Source: Pseudoxanthomonas sp. NC8 (GTDB lineage: Bacteria; Pseudomonadota; Gammaproteobacteria; Xanthomonadales; Xanthomonadaceae). From it: a stretch of 64,000 nucleotides of DNA. The notes under the pieces were generated by a model. That model had not been told where the DNA came from, ran no database searches, and worked only from the letters and a program-made list of their open reading frames with translations. This document shows, piece after piece, positions 44,255-53,114 of the stretch. Every line of letters starts with the position of its first letter. The first letter of the stretch is position 1. The stretch spans positions 1,611,001 through 1,675,000 of the forward strand of contig CP060419.1 in NCBI GenBank assembly GCA_025232375.1, read 5' to 3'. Position numbers and translations under genes: made by a program.

Positions 44255-47200
44255 ATGAGCACGCCCGCCAGCCAGATTCCGGTCGCCAACCCCGACGCCA
44301 CTCCGTTGCGTTTCGTCACCGCCGCCAGCCTCTTCGACGGCCACGACGCGGCGATCAACATCATGCGCCGGCTGATCCGGGCGCAGGGCGCCGAGGTCAT
44401 CCACCTGGGCCACAACCGCAGCGTCGAGGACGTCGTGCGCGCCGCGCTGCAGGAAGACGCCGACGCGATCGCGCTGTCCAGCTACCTGGGGCGGCCACGT
44501 CGAGTACTTCAAGTACATGGTCGACATGCTCGCCGAGCGCGGCGCGGCACACATCCGCGTGTTCGGCGGCGGCGGCGGCACGATCACGCCGGAGGAGATC
44601 CGCGAACTGGAAGCCTACGGCGTCGAGCGCATCTACCACCCCAACGACGGCATGAAGATGGGCCTGGTGGAGATGATCGAGGACGTCGTCGCACGCGCCG
44701 GCGCGGCGAGGGAAAAGAAAGGGGGTCAGGTTCACTTTTCGCCCGACACCCCTGCGGCCGTCCATCCGGCGAAAGGCAAAAGTGAAGCCGACCCCCTTTC
44801 CTCCTCCCCCGACGAAATCGCCATCGGCCGCGTGCTCAGCGCGATCGAGCACGGCGCGGTCAGCGAGACCGAGCTGTCCAAGCTGCGCAAGCAATGGCAG
44901 CTGGCCGGCGGCCGCACCCCGGTGATCGGCATCACCGGCACCGGCGGCGCCGGCAAGTCCTCGGTCACCGACGAGCTGCTCAACCGCTTCCTTGGCCAGC
45001 TTCCCGGCCATGCGCATGGCGGTGATCTCGGTCGACCCGACCCGCCGCCGCAGCGGTGGCGCGCTGCTGGGCGACCGCATCCGCATGAACTCGCTGCGCA
45101 GCCATCGCGTCTACATGCGCTCGATGGCCACCCGCCGGCAGAACGTGGCCACCAACGCGGTGCTCAAGGACTGCATCGGCTACCTCAAGTCGCTGGGCTA
45201 CGACCTGGTGATCGTGGAGACCGCCGGTATTGGTCAATCCGACTCGGAGATCGTCGACTTATGGTCGATTTCCCGATGTACGTGATGACCTCCGACTACG
45301 GCGCGGCCAGCCAGCTCGAAAAGATCGACATGCTCGACTATGCCGAGCTGATCGTGCTCAACAAGTACGACCGCCGCGGTGCCGAGGACGCGCTGCGCGA
45401 CGTGCGCAAGCAGTGGAAGCGCAACCGCGTCGCCTTCGCCACCGCCGACGCCGACGTGCCGGTCTATCCGACGATCGCCAGCCAGTTCAACGACCCCGGC
45501 ATCAGCTGGATGTTCGCCAACCTGTGCCGGCTGCTGTCGACCAAGCTGTCGCTGCCGGCGGAGAAGTGGACCCCGCAGCTCGACACCACGCTCAAGGAGC
45601 CGCGCGCCACCGTGCTGATCCCCGGCGCGCGCGTGCGCTACCTTGGCCGAGATCGCCGAGCAGGGCAGGGGCATCAACCGCCGCATCGCGTCCGAAGCCG
45701 AGACCGCCAGCCGCGCTCAGTCGTACTGGCAGTCGCTGCGCGACCTCGACGACGCGCAGCTGCCCGAAGCGCTGGCCCTGTATCCGGTCGAAGCGCTCGC
45801 CACCCAGTCCGGCGCCGACCGCTCGCTGCTGACCCTGCGCCAGCGCTACAACGACGCGGTGCAGTCGCTCTCGTCCGAAGCGCTGCGCAACCTGCGCGAA
45901 TGGCCGCAGCGCCTGAAGTCGATCACCGACGAGGCCACCGAATACCAGGTCCGCAACAAGACCATCCGCGTCGACAACTACCGCACCTCGCTCAGCCACC
46001 AGCCGGTGCCCAAGATCGCCGCGCCCACCTACAAGTCCCAGGGCGAGCTGCTGACCTTCCTGGGCAAGGAGAACCTGCCCGGCAGCTACCCGTACACCGG
46101 CGGCGTCTACCCGTACCGCCGCACCGGCGAAGACCCGATCCGCATGTTCGCCGGCGAGGGCACGCCCGAGCGCACCAACCGCCGCTTCCACTACCTGTCC
46201 GTCGGCCAGCCGGCCGCGCGCCTGTCCACCGCGTTCGACTCGGTCACCCTGTACGGCGAGGACCCGGCGCCGCGCCCGGACATCTACGGCAAGATCGGCA
46301 ACTCCGGGGTCAACGTGCCGACCCTGGACGACATGAAGAAGCTATACTCCGGCTTCGACCTGTGCGCGCCCACCACCAGCGTGTCGATGACCATCAACGG
46401 CCCGGCGCCGATGATCCTGGCGATGTTCATGAACACCGCCATCGACCAGCAGGTCGAAAAGCACCTCAAGGCCGACCCGCAGCGCTGGGCCGACGCCGAG
46501 AAGAAGATCGAAGCCCTGTTCGACGGCAAGCCGCGCCCGCGCTACCACGGCGACCTGCCGCCGACCAACGACGGCAGAAGCTGGGCCTGCTCGGCGTCAC
46601 CGGCGAGCAGCTGCTCGATGCCGACACCTACGCCGCGATCAAGGCCGAAACGCTCAAGACCGTGCGCGGCACCGTGCAGGCCGACATTCTCAAGGAAGAC
46701 CAGGCCCAGAACACCTGCATCTTCAGCACCGAGTTCGCCCTGCGCATGATGGGCGACATCCAGCAGTACTTCGTCGACCACCAGGTCCGCAATTTCTACT
46801 CGGTGTCCATTTCCGGTTACCACATCGCCGAGGCCGGGGCGAACCCGATCAGCCAGCTCGCCTTCACCCTGAGTAATGGCTTCACCATCGTCGAGTACTA
46901 CCTCGCCCGCGGCATGCACATCGACGACTTCGCGCCCAACCTGAGCTTCTTCTTCAGCAACGGCATGGACCCGGAGTACACCGTCATCGGCCGCGTCGCC
47001 CGCCGGATCTGGGCCCGCGCCATGCGCGAGCGCTACAGCGGCAACGAGCGCAGCCAGATGATGAAGTACCACATCCAGACCAGCGGCCGCTCCCTGCACG
47101 CGCAGGAGATCCAGTTCAACGACATCCGCACCACGCTGCAGGCCCTGTACGCGCTGTTCGACAACTGCAACAGCCTGCACACCAACGCCTACGACGAAGC

Positions 47201-47846
47201 CATCACCACGCCGACCGAAGAGAGCGTGCGCCGCGCGGTGGCCATCCAGATGATCATCAACAAGGAGCTGGGGCTGAACTTCTGCGAGAACCCTGGCAGG
47301 GCAGCTTCGCCGTGGAGTACCTGACCGACCCTGGTCGAGGAAGCGGTCTACAAGGAGTTCGAGGCCATCAGCGAGCGCGGCGGCGTGCTCGGCGCCATGG
47401 ACACCATGTATCAGCGCGGCAAGATCCAGGAAGAGTCGATGTACTACGAGCACAAGAAGCACGACGGCTCGCTGCCGCTGGTGGGCGTCAACACCTTCCT
47501 GCCCAAGGAACACGCCGGCGAAGTCGCCACCGAGATCGAGCTGATCCGCTCCACCGAAGGCGAGAAGGCCCAGCAGATCGCCAACGTCGCCGGCTGGCAG
47601 GCCAACCGCAACCGCCTGGCCCCGGAAGGGGAGACCGCCACCGGTCACATCGCCGGCGCAGACGAATCAGGCAGCGAACTGGCGCAGGCCGTTCACGACG
47701 GCCACGGCCTTGGCGTATCTTCAGGACACGGCGCGCAGGCGGGGGAACGTCTTCGCGGCGCTGGTGGAAGCGGTCAAGACCCACAGCCAGGGCAGATCAG
47801 CCATGCGCTGTATGACGTGGGTGGGGAGTACAGACGTAATATGTGA
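44255..47846 (+). CDS. icmF: Fused isobutyryl-CoA mutase IcmF
   Basis: Adenosylcobalamin enzyme interconverting isobutyryl-CoA and butyryl-CoA, with its G-protein chaperone built in. Domains: B12-binding ([45 protein letters not shown]), linker, MeaI-type GTPase (Walker [57 protein letters not shown]) and the mutase large domain ([60 protein letters not shown]). About 1197 aa. Breaks near 44488, 44990, 45260, 45645, 46573, 47292, 47328 and 47710 are mostly CCWGG. Unusual: the linker is lengthened by an in-frame inverted REP pair (44718-44799). Confidence 0.93.
44718..44799. repeat. Inverted REP pair in frame inside icmF
   Basis: Left copy GGGGGTCAGGTTCACTTTT at 44721-44739, right copy AAAAGTGAAGCCGACCCCC at 44778-44796 in opposite orientation, arms differing at two positions. 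The 82 bases are translated as part of the linker ([20 protein letters not shown], then GKSEADPL) between B12 and GTPase domains. Same motif family as the REP copies at 49.7-59.6 kb. Confidence 0.9.
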
Positions 47847-47879
47847 AATTCCTGACAACGAACAGGGTTGAACGACGAT

Positions 47880-49123
47880 ATGAGTGATTCGCGACTTACG
47901 CGCTTGCACATCAAGCACTTCCGTAGCGTCGCCGATCAGACGATTGATCTTTCTGACATGACAATACTTGTCGGCCAGAATGCGACAGGAAAGAGCAATG
48001 TCGTCGATGCCGTCCGATTTATGCGGGATGCTCTAGCAGATGGTCTTGATCAGGCCGTCTCTATCCGCAATGGCGTTCGAGTGGTTAGGCAGGCCAGCCA
48101 GTCAAAAAAGCCATTCAACATCGAGTTGAAGCTCGAATACAAGATTGAGGATCGTCGAGCTCACGTTAACTTATTCAATGAGAGTAGGGCTATCGCTCAT
48201 CTTATGGGTTTAAGTTAAGCAGTAACAATGATGAAATAAAAGTAATTGAGGAGAGCGGGGACCTGATCCATTCCGAGCTCTTCTTCCACAGTGATGGAGA
48301 GCATGATTTTCTTCCTATTGGTGCGTCGCCATTCCTGCGGAAGAAGGATGGATCCATAATCGTAGGATCAAAGATATTCAAAAGTTCCGTGCCGGACGAT
48401 GAGTTGGTCGTCTCGCGAGCTTCTGGTGTGCCACTGTATGTTGAGGAATTCCTTTCTTCCCAGGCCATATTTTCATTAATTCTGCAGTATTCAAGGTTCT
48501 CTGCAATCTATCCCAACGTGATGAGGGCTCCTGCGCCAAGTCAGGCCGCTGGTGTTCTCTCGGAAGATTGCCGGAATTGGGCTTCCGTGTTGCGGGCAAT
48601 GAAGAAGAGTGATGAAGGGGTTAGTTCACTTAACAAAATTATCGCCTTAATGCGGCATGTTCTTCCTCAGCTCGAGGATGTTTATGTAAAAGGGATTGGG
48701 GGTTTCTTGGTGCCTCACTTTAGATTCTCCCGGGGGCTGGGTCGGCGCGATCTTGATCTTATTCCATATCAACTCTCCGACGGGACCTTGCGTCTTTTTG
48801 GCCTTTTGCTTGCACTGTATCAATCACCTCCGGCGTCCTTTTTAGCGATTGAGGAGCCAGAGCAGATGATTCACCCGGGGGCGCTTCGCGTTCTTGCGGA
48901 TGCATTCAATGAGGCGAAAGAGCGTACACAGTTGATGATTACGACTCATAGTCCATACTTGCTGGATCTATTTGATCCCGATTCCATTCGAGTTGTCAGT
49001 CAGGACGAGCACGGAACCGTAGTCGATCGGGTGAGCGAGAAGCAGCTCTCTATCGTCCGAGATCGTCTTATGACGCTTCCGGAAATAATGGTTCTCGATG
49101 GTTTGAGAGGCGAGGGGCGTTGA
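47880..49123 (+). CDS. AAA family ATPase (AAA_15/AAA_21, OLD/RecF-like)
   Basis: Starts MSDSRLTRLHIKHFRSVADQ (a TTG four codons earlier is possible); Walker A ILVGQNATGKSNVVDAVRFM, Walker B SFLAIEEPEQMIHPGAL, and the C-terminal QLMITTHSPYLLDLFDPDSI. About 414 aa. One break at 48201, where CCTGGG reads CTTATGGG; removing one base joins the halves. GC is much lower than in neighbours and codon use differs, a sign of transfer. The stop abuts or overlaps the next gene. ATPases of this type with a Toprim-like partner occur in anti-phage systems. Confidence 0.85.
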
Positions 49124-49128
49124 GGCCT

Positions 49129-49734
49129 ATGGTGCGCGTCCAGCCCGTAGTGGAGGGGCATGGCGAGGAAGGTGCCAGTCAGCTATTGATTCGTAGAGTC
49201 ATCGAAGAGCGAATCGGGTCTTACGAATCCCAGATTCTTAGGCCGCAGAGAAGGGCATCCATCGAATCTTTGCTTGCTCGAGGAGGCGAAAGTCTTCTGC
49301 GATACCAGAGGGTCGCAGAGCGTGATAGCGACTTGGTGCTCTGGTTGCTGGACCATGATGATGGGTGTCTTCTAGAGTCGTTACGCGCAGCACACGGAAT
49401 TCTGATGCGTGAGGGGGTGCGGGTGCCGACGGCGTTCTCCTTCATTCCGAAGGAGTACGAGACAATGTTTCTTTGTGAGGCCGATTGTTGCGAGAGCTAC
49501 TATAAGATCTCAAGAGAGAAGTTCTTTGCAGGAAGGGCGGCGCGGGATGCCAAGGGTCACATCTCTAGAACCTTGCCTCCTGGCTCAATATACAAGCCGA
49601 CAGTCGATCAGGCACCTCTTACAGCACGGCTGAATCTTGATCGTCTCGGTGAGGTGTTTCCGCCGTTCCTGCATCTGGAGCGCGTGCTTCGGTGGGGTAT
49701 CGAACGGCCTGATCGCTGCATTTACCCGGGATGA
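49129..49734 (+). CDS. DUF4276 family protein, partner of the AAA ATPase
   Basis: 201 aa from ATG 49129; a TTG at 49120 overlapping the ATPase stop is the alternative. Motifs VQPVVEGHGEEGASQLLIRR, LVLWLLDHDDGCLLESL, FSFIPKEYETMFLCEADCCE and YKPTVDQAPLTARLNLDRL match DUF4276, a Toprim-like acidic-residue family usually encoded next to an AAA ATPase. Low GC like its partner. Likely one functional unit; a nuclease role is inference. Confidence 0.8.
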   Translation: MVRVQPVVEGHGEEGASQLLIRRVIEERIGSYESQILRPQRRASIESLLARGGESLLRYQRVAERDSDLVLWLLDHDDGCLLESLRAAHGILMREGVRVPTAFSFIPKEYETMFLCEADCCESYYKISREKFFAGRAARDAKGHISRTLPPGSIYKPTVDQAPLTARLNLDRLGEVFPPFLHLERVLRWGIERPDRCIYPG

Positions 49735-49737
49735 GCG

Positions 49738-49960
49738 GTGTCAGGTTCACTTCCTGAGTGAGGGCGGGGCTACGAGTGGGTAATTCGGTTCGCGTACCAG
49801 GTGTCTCGCCGGGGCGTGAACGTTGCAGTCGCGGGTGCCGGAGTATCGGGGTCAGGTTCACTTTCTGAGAGAGCGCGATGGCCGCGGGTGCGCGATTCGG
49901 TTCGCGTACAACATGTCTCACTAGGGCGTGAACATTGCAGTCGCGGATGCTACGGTCGTC
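49738..49960 (+). repeat. Tandem duplication of about 110 bp, each unit beginning with a REP motif
   Basis: Unit 1 starts at 49738 (GTGTCAGGTTCACTTCC), unit 2 at 49848 (GGGGTCAGGTTCACTTT). Both continue with CTGAG, a G-rich block, ATTCGGTTCGCGTAC, GTGTCTC or ATGTCTC, and CGTGAAC(G/A)TTGCAGTCGCGG. No gene. Together with 49961-50371 this is a roughly 640-base stretch without a supportable gene. Confidence 0.85.
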
Positions 49961-50022
49961 TTTCCCGCAGAAGACCAAGGCTAGCGACGTCCCCTCATGA
50001 CCTGCCGCCTCACGACCTCCGG
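49927..50022 (+). repeat. Copy of the 5' region of the GH11 xylanase gene
   Basis: CGTGAACATT...GCGGATGC, CGGTCGTCTTTCCCG and CCTCATGACCTGCCGCCTCA resemble 58636-58735 (upstream region, start codon and first seven codons of the xylanase gene) over about 95 bases. The similarity stops at about 50022; no xylanase follows. It is a relic or a displaced end of the same mobile segment. Confidence 0.75.
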
Positions 50023-50371
50023 AGTAGGAACGGGGTCACCATTTCGCCGCCCGGGTCAAGCAGGTCGCACGTAGTCCTCCCGCACCCGGGCTCGGGATAG
50101 AGCGCCTGTCCCTGCCATCGTCTTCCGGAGTGTTTCGATGCGAGGCGGGACCACCGCCTCCGTCACCCTTCTGGATCTAGCAGCCGAAGCTGCCCACGCA
50201 CGCGGCGCCCAACACTCGTCGGGTTGTCCGTCGCTTCGTCCACAGGCATGGATGCCTCAGATTCGCGGCCTTGAAGGCCACCCTGTTCGGGCTCGGGCGA
50301 CGGGCGATGGAAGCAGGCTGCACGGCCGGTCCTCTTCAGATTGGGTGGTTGTGCCAGACCCTGTACCAGGA

Positions 50372-51121
50372 TCACGGCCGTGCAGGTTCAGCAGAAGGCG
50401 CGTTGCGTGAGAAAAAGGGGTCAGGTTCATTTTCCAGGCCCGACGCCGGCCTCCCCCGCGTACGGACCTCCATGCTGCGCCCAATGAGCGCCTCGATCCT
50501 TTCGCGGAAGCGGTCATTGCCAAAGGCCTTGTTCTGCTGGGTATGGATGCGCAGCGCGTCGGCATCGGCGCGGTCGAGCACGTCGTCGAACAGCGCGCGA
50601 TAGGCGCACAGGCGGGTGTCCGGGCACGTACCGAGTGCCAGGTAGCGCGGGTGCGGGGTGATACCCGCGTCCGGTTGGCCGAGCGCATTGCATCGGTAGC
50701 TCGACCAGCGGTAGTGGCCGGGCAGCGGCACCATGCCGGCGCGCACGGGGTTGAGTTCGATGTAGCGGTGGCAGGTGAGCAGGTAGGTGTCGCTGTCCAC
50801 CAGCGCCGACTTGAACCGGCCTTCCCACAGGGTTCCCGTGCGCCGGTAGCGGGCGTTGAATGCGCCGACATAGCGACGCCCGATCGCCTGCATCATCCTT
50901 GAGACGCCGCCGGGCGCTTCAGGCGTCACCAGCAGGTGCACGTGGTTGGTCATCAGCACGTAGGCGTGCACGGCACAGCCATGCTTGAGCGCGGCCTCGC
51001 GCAGTTCCCAGCGGTAGCGCAGGTAGTCGGTGGTGTCGGCGAAACAGGGTTGGCGGTCATTGCCCCGCTGCACGAGGTGCTGGGGAATGCCGGGCAGGTC
51101 GAGCCGGGGCAGGCGGGCCAT
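50372..51121 (-). CDS. REP-associated tyrosine transposase (RAYT, Y1_Tnp/IS200-like)
   Basis: 249 aa from ATG 51119-51121. ARLPRLDLPGIPQHLVQRGN, HAYVLMTNHVHLLVTPEAPG (HUH motif HVH), MMQAIGRRYVGAFNARYRRT with the catalytic-Tyr region, GTLWEGRFKSALVDSDTYLL and YIELNPVRAGMVPLPGHYRW are all RAYT signatures. The frame is intact. Single-strand nicking/joining transposase that is thought to spread REP elements. The last residues (SGLENEPDPFFSRN) are encoded by the left REP itself. Confidence 0.93.
   Translation of the reverse strand: MARLPRLDLPGIPQHLVQRGNDRQPCFADTTDYLRYRWELREAALKHGCAVHAYVLMTNHVHLLVTPEAPGGVSRMMQAIGRRYVGAFNARYRRTGTLWEGRFKSALVDSDTYLLTCHRYIELNPVRAGMVPLPGHYRWSSYRCNALGQPDAGITPHPRYLALGTCPDTRLCAYRALFDDVLDRADADALRIHTQQNKAFGNDRFRERIEALIGRSMEVRTRGRPASGLENEPDPFFSRNAPSAEPARP
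50417..50435 (+). repeat. Left REP of the RAYT locus
   Basis: GGGGTCAGGTTCATTTTCC, the exact inverse complement of 51200-51218. The two bracket the RAYT gene. They share a TTCATTTT end, unlike the TTCACTTT end of most other copies here. The left copy lies within the 3' coding end of the RAYT frame. Confidence 0.92.
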
Positions 51122-51199
51122 GTCGCATCCATGCGAGCGGGGGGCCATGGTGGCGCGATGCCGGGCCCGTGGCATCGGCATGGATCGCGTGCGGGCGTA

Positions 51200-51218
51200 G
51201 GAAAATGAACCTGACCCC
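51200..51218 (-). repeat. Right REP of the RAYT locus
   Basis: GGAAAATGAACCTGACCCC, perfect inverse complement of 50417-50435. It lies 79 bases upstream of the RAYT start and 21 bases beyond the stop of the XRE gene, separating the two. Confidence 0.92.
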
Positions 51219-51238
51219 ATTACGTACATTACGCCGGC

Positions 51239-51592
51239 TCAACCCGCCATCAACTCCACGATCCGGCATGCCATCAGCCGGTTGCGATACGAGAGCCGGC
51301 GGATCGAGTTCAGCACCCGGTTCTCCAGCTCGTCCTTGGCGAAATCCAGGGTCGTCGCAGCGGACTCGAACTCCGTGCCGCTCGGCCGCGTCGGCCCCCG
51401 GCCCGTCGCCAGCCATTCGAAGCACGCCCCGGTCGCCACCGCCACCTGCGCCAGGTGACCGACGCTCGGCGACGTGCCGCCCTTGGATTGCTCCCACTGC
51501 GCGACCGCGCTGCGGCGTACGCCCACCTGTGTCGCCAACTGGGTTTGTGACAGTCCTGCGGCAGTCCGGCACTGCCGAATTCGAACCGGCAT
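51239..51592 (-). CDS. XRE-family helix-turn-helix regulator
   Basis: 117 aa from ATG 51592; a GTG four codons upstream, better spaced from GAGGAG, is possible. HTH: IRQCRTAAGLSQTQLATQVG, RRSAVAQWEQSKGGTSPSVG, HLAQVAVATGACFEWLATGR. The C-terminal half (TTLDFAKDELENRVLNSIRR) is helical, perhaps for dimerisation. It is divergent from the 51955 gene pair, about 360 bases away, and may control it. Confidence 0.8.
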   Translation of the reverse strand: MPVRIRQCRTAAGLSQTQLATQVGVRRSAVAQWEQSKGGTSPSVGHLAQVAVATGACFEWLATGRGPTRPSGTEFESAATTLDFAKDELENRVLNSIRRLSYRNRLMACRIVELMAG

Positions 51593-51954
51593 CGAATACA
51601 CGAAGACTCCTCTGAACTTGCCCAATGGCGAGGTAAGCGGAACTGACTCGTTAGGGATTCTGTCGTGCTTTCGTACAGGAACGCTGTCGGTCACCGGTTT
51701 CGGCCAGTGCAAATGACGGCTTGCCGATGCCGGGTCAGCGGAACTGACGCGCCGGCACGCACTCTTGCCGTTGCTACACCCGCCAACGCCGTGAGATGTG
51801 TGCGCTTGTGTCGCCTGGAGTTTCTCGTGGCGCACGCGTCGAACCAGAAAGGTGGCCGTAGCCGCAGGTGCCGACTGCGCTTGCCGTGAACTGTCGCCAT
51901 GTGAGCGAGAGGTTTTCCGGGATCTTCCAATAACCACCAAATGGAGTTATCGAA

Positions 51955-52251
51955 ATGGGTGCCATCAAAACATTCATCGACGGCCTGGATTCCAGCAAGC
52001 CGGAATACAACGAGCAGAAGGAACTCATCGAGGCGCTCGCACAGCTGGCCGACGCCAAGGCCGATTCGTTCGCGCTTCAGATCGAGAAGTTCATCGCCGA
52101 GGCCGATTCGGAATACAACAAGTCGCTTCCGGTCGAGTCCTGGATCGATACGACCAAGGAGACGCATGCGATCTCCACGGATTCCGTCGAGATCGTCAAG
52201 CAGGTGACGGACGGGATCAAGAAGTTCGTGAAGCCATCCAGCAATGACTAA
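51955..52251 (+). CDS. Unknown acidic helical protein, 98 aa
   Basis: MGAIKTFIDGLDSSKPEYNE, KELIEALAQLADAKADSFAL, QIEKFIAEADSEYNKSL, then EIVKQVTDGIKKFVKPSSND. Predicted almost entirely helical, no signal peptide. Shine-Dalgarno-like GGAG eight bases upstream. Overlaps the next gene by eight bases (ATGACTAA), so the two are translationally coupled. I recognise no family. Confidence 0.75.
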   Translation: MGAIKTFIDGLDSSKPEYNEQKELIEALAQLADAKADSFALQIEKFIAEADSEYNKSLPVESWIDTTKETHAISTDSVEIVKQVTDGIKKFVKPSSND

Positions 52252-52684
52252 GGACAAGGCGACGAACATCATCGATGGCGTCGGCGACATGCTCGGGGCC
52301 GCCGTGGATGCGTTCCTCGGCAAAGGGAGTGCAAGCGACGACAAGCTGGAACGGATGGTCGTGTACCTCAGCGGCTTCGGCGTCGAGCGGCTTGATTTCA
52401 AGGTGTGGAAGCGTGAGATCACGGGATCCGGCATCAAGACGAAGGTATCGAAGGTCACGGCCTTCGTCGGCGTCCGTTCTGCCGTGGACCTGAGCAAGAT
52501 CAAGCTCAACACGTTTCTCATCCTGTACGGCAAGCAATTGGCTGCAATGGGGTACGACCAAGCCAAGCTCGAAGATGCCATCGATGCCGCAAAGCGCATC
52601 CTTGGAAAGTTCAAGATGGGCGACGGCCATGTGGCAAATACGCTCGACTTGAACAAGGCATCCCTGCTGATCACAGGGACGTAG
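52244..52684 (+). CDS. Unknown protein, 146 aa
   Basis: MTKDKATNIIDGVGDMLGAA, VDAFLGKGSASDDKLERMVV, YLSGFGVERLDFKVWKREIT, FVGVRSAVDLSKIKLNTFLI, KLEDAIDAAKRILGKF, LDLNKASLLITGT. The N-terminus has an amphipathic, glycine-rich helix (possible membrane or self-association segment). No signal peptide, no catalytic motif, no family recognised. GC is lower than in housekeeping neighbours. Second gene of a coupled pair with the 98-aa gene. Confidence 0.75.
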   Translation: MTKDKATNIIDGVGDMLGAAVDAFLGKGSASDDKLERMVVYLSGFGVERLDFKVWKREITGSGIKTKVSKVTAFVGVRSAVDLSKIKLNTFLILYGKQLAAMGYDQAKLEDAIDAAKRILGKFKMGDGHVANTLDLNKASLLITGT

Positions 52685-52839
52685 TTGGCGGATTCAGGCA
52701 CGCGGTCGTTGGCGGCTACGCTTCAGTAGTCCGTCATTTGAGCGACTGAACTGCGCCCCATCCGTCGCATCACCCGGTGGGTGCTGGGAGGCGGAGCGGC
52801 TCCAGCACCCGCCCACTGCCCGCAATAGAGACGGGGTGG

Positions 52840-53040
52840 TCGGACGCATTATCTGGACCTTTGAGGAGCATCGCGTCCACCGCTACCGCTCGGATACACG
52901 AGCAAGCGATGTGGGCGATTTCCGACTGGATCCGGTTCTACGACCACCGACGCCCGCTGAGGCTATGCCTCTGCGGGCTGGCCTGGGCAGAAGCCGCTGG
53001 GTCATTACCACCGTCCGCTCGTGATTCGGGCAGCACCGCT
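52840..53040 (+). pseudogene. IS3-type transposase 3'-end relic
   Basis: Within the gap 52685-53114, peptide fragments in shifting frames (VGRIIWTFEEHRVHRYRSDT; EQAMWAISDWIRFYDHRRPL; PPTPAEAMPL) resemble the C-terminus of IS3 OrfB (I..FYNxxRxHxxLg..TPAEay). No inverted repeats or intact frame. Decayed remnant. Confidence 0.5.
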
Positions 53041-53114
53041 CTGCCAATGACACCTCACGCGTTGCGCCCGCCCTTGGGTCGTCGCGACCACGCCCATCAT
53101 TGTGGAGTACGAAC

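Noticed and set aside
49736..50371. Small frames containing NLTP-type peptides in several places (for example 49.7-50.4 kb, 51.2 kb, 58.4 kb)
   Set aside because: They are translations of the REP motif (for example MNLTPF), not genes.
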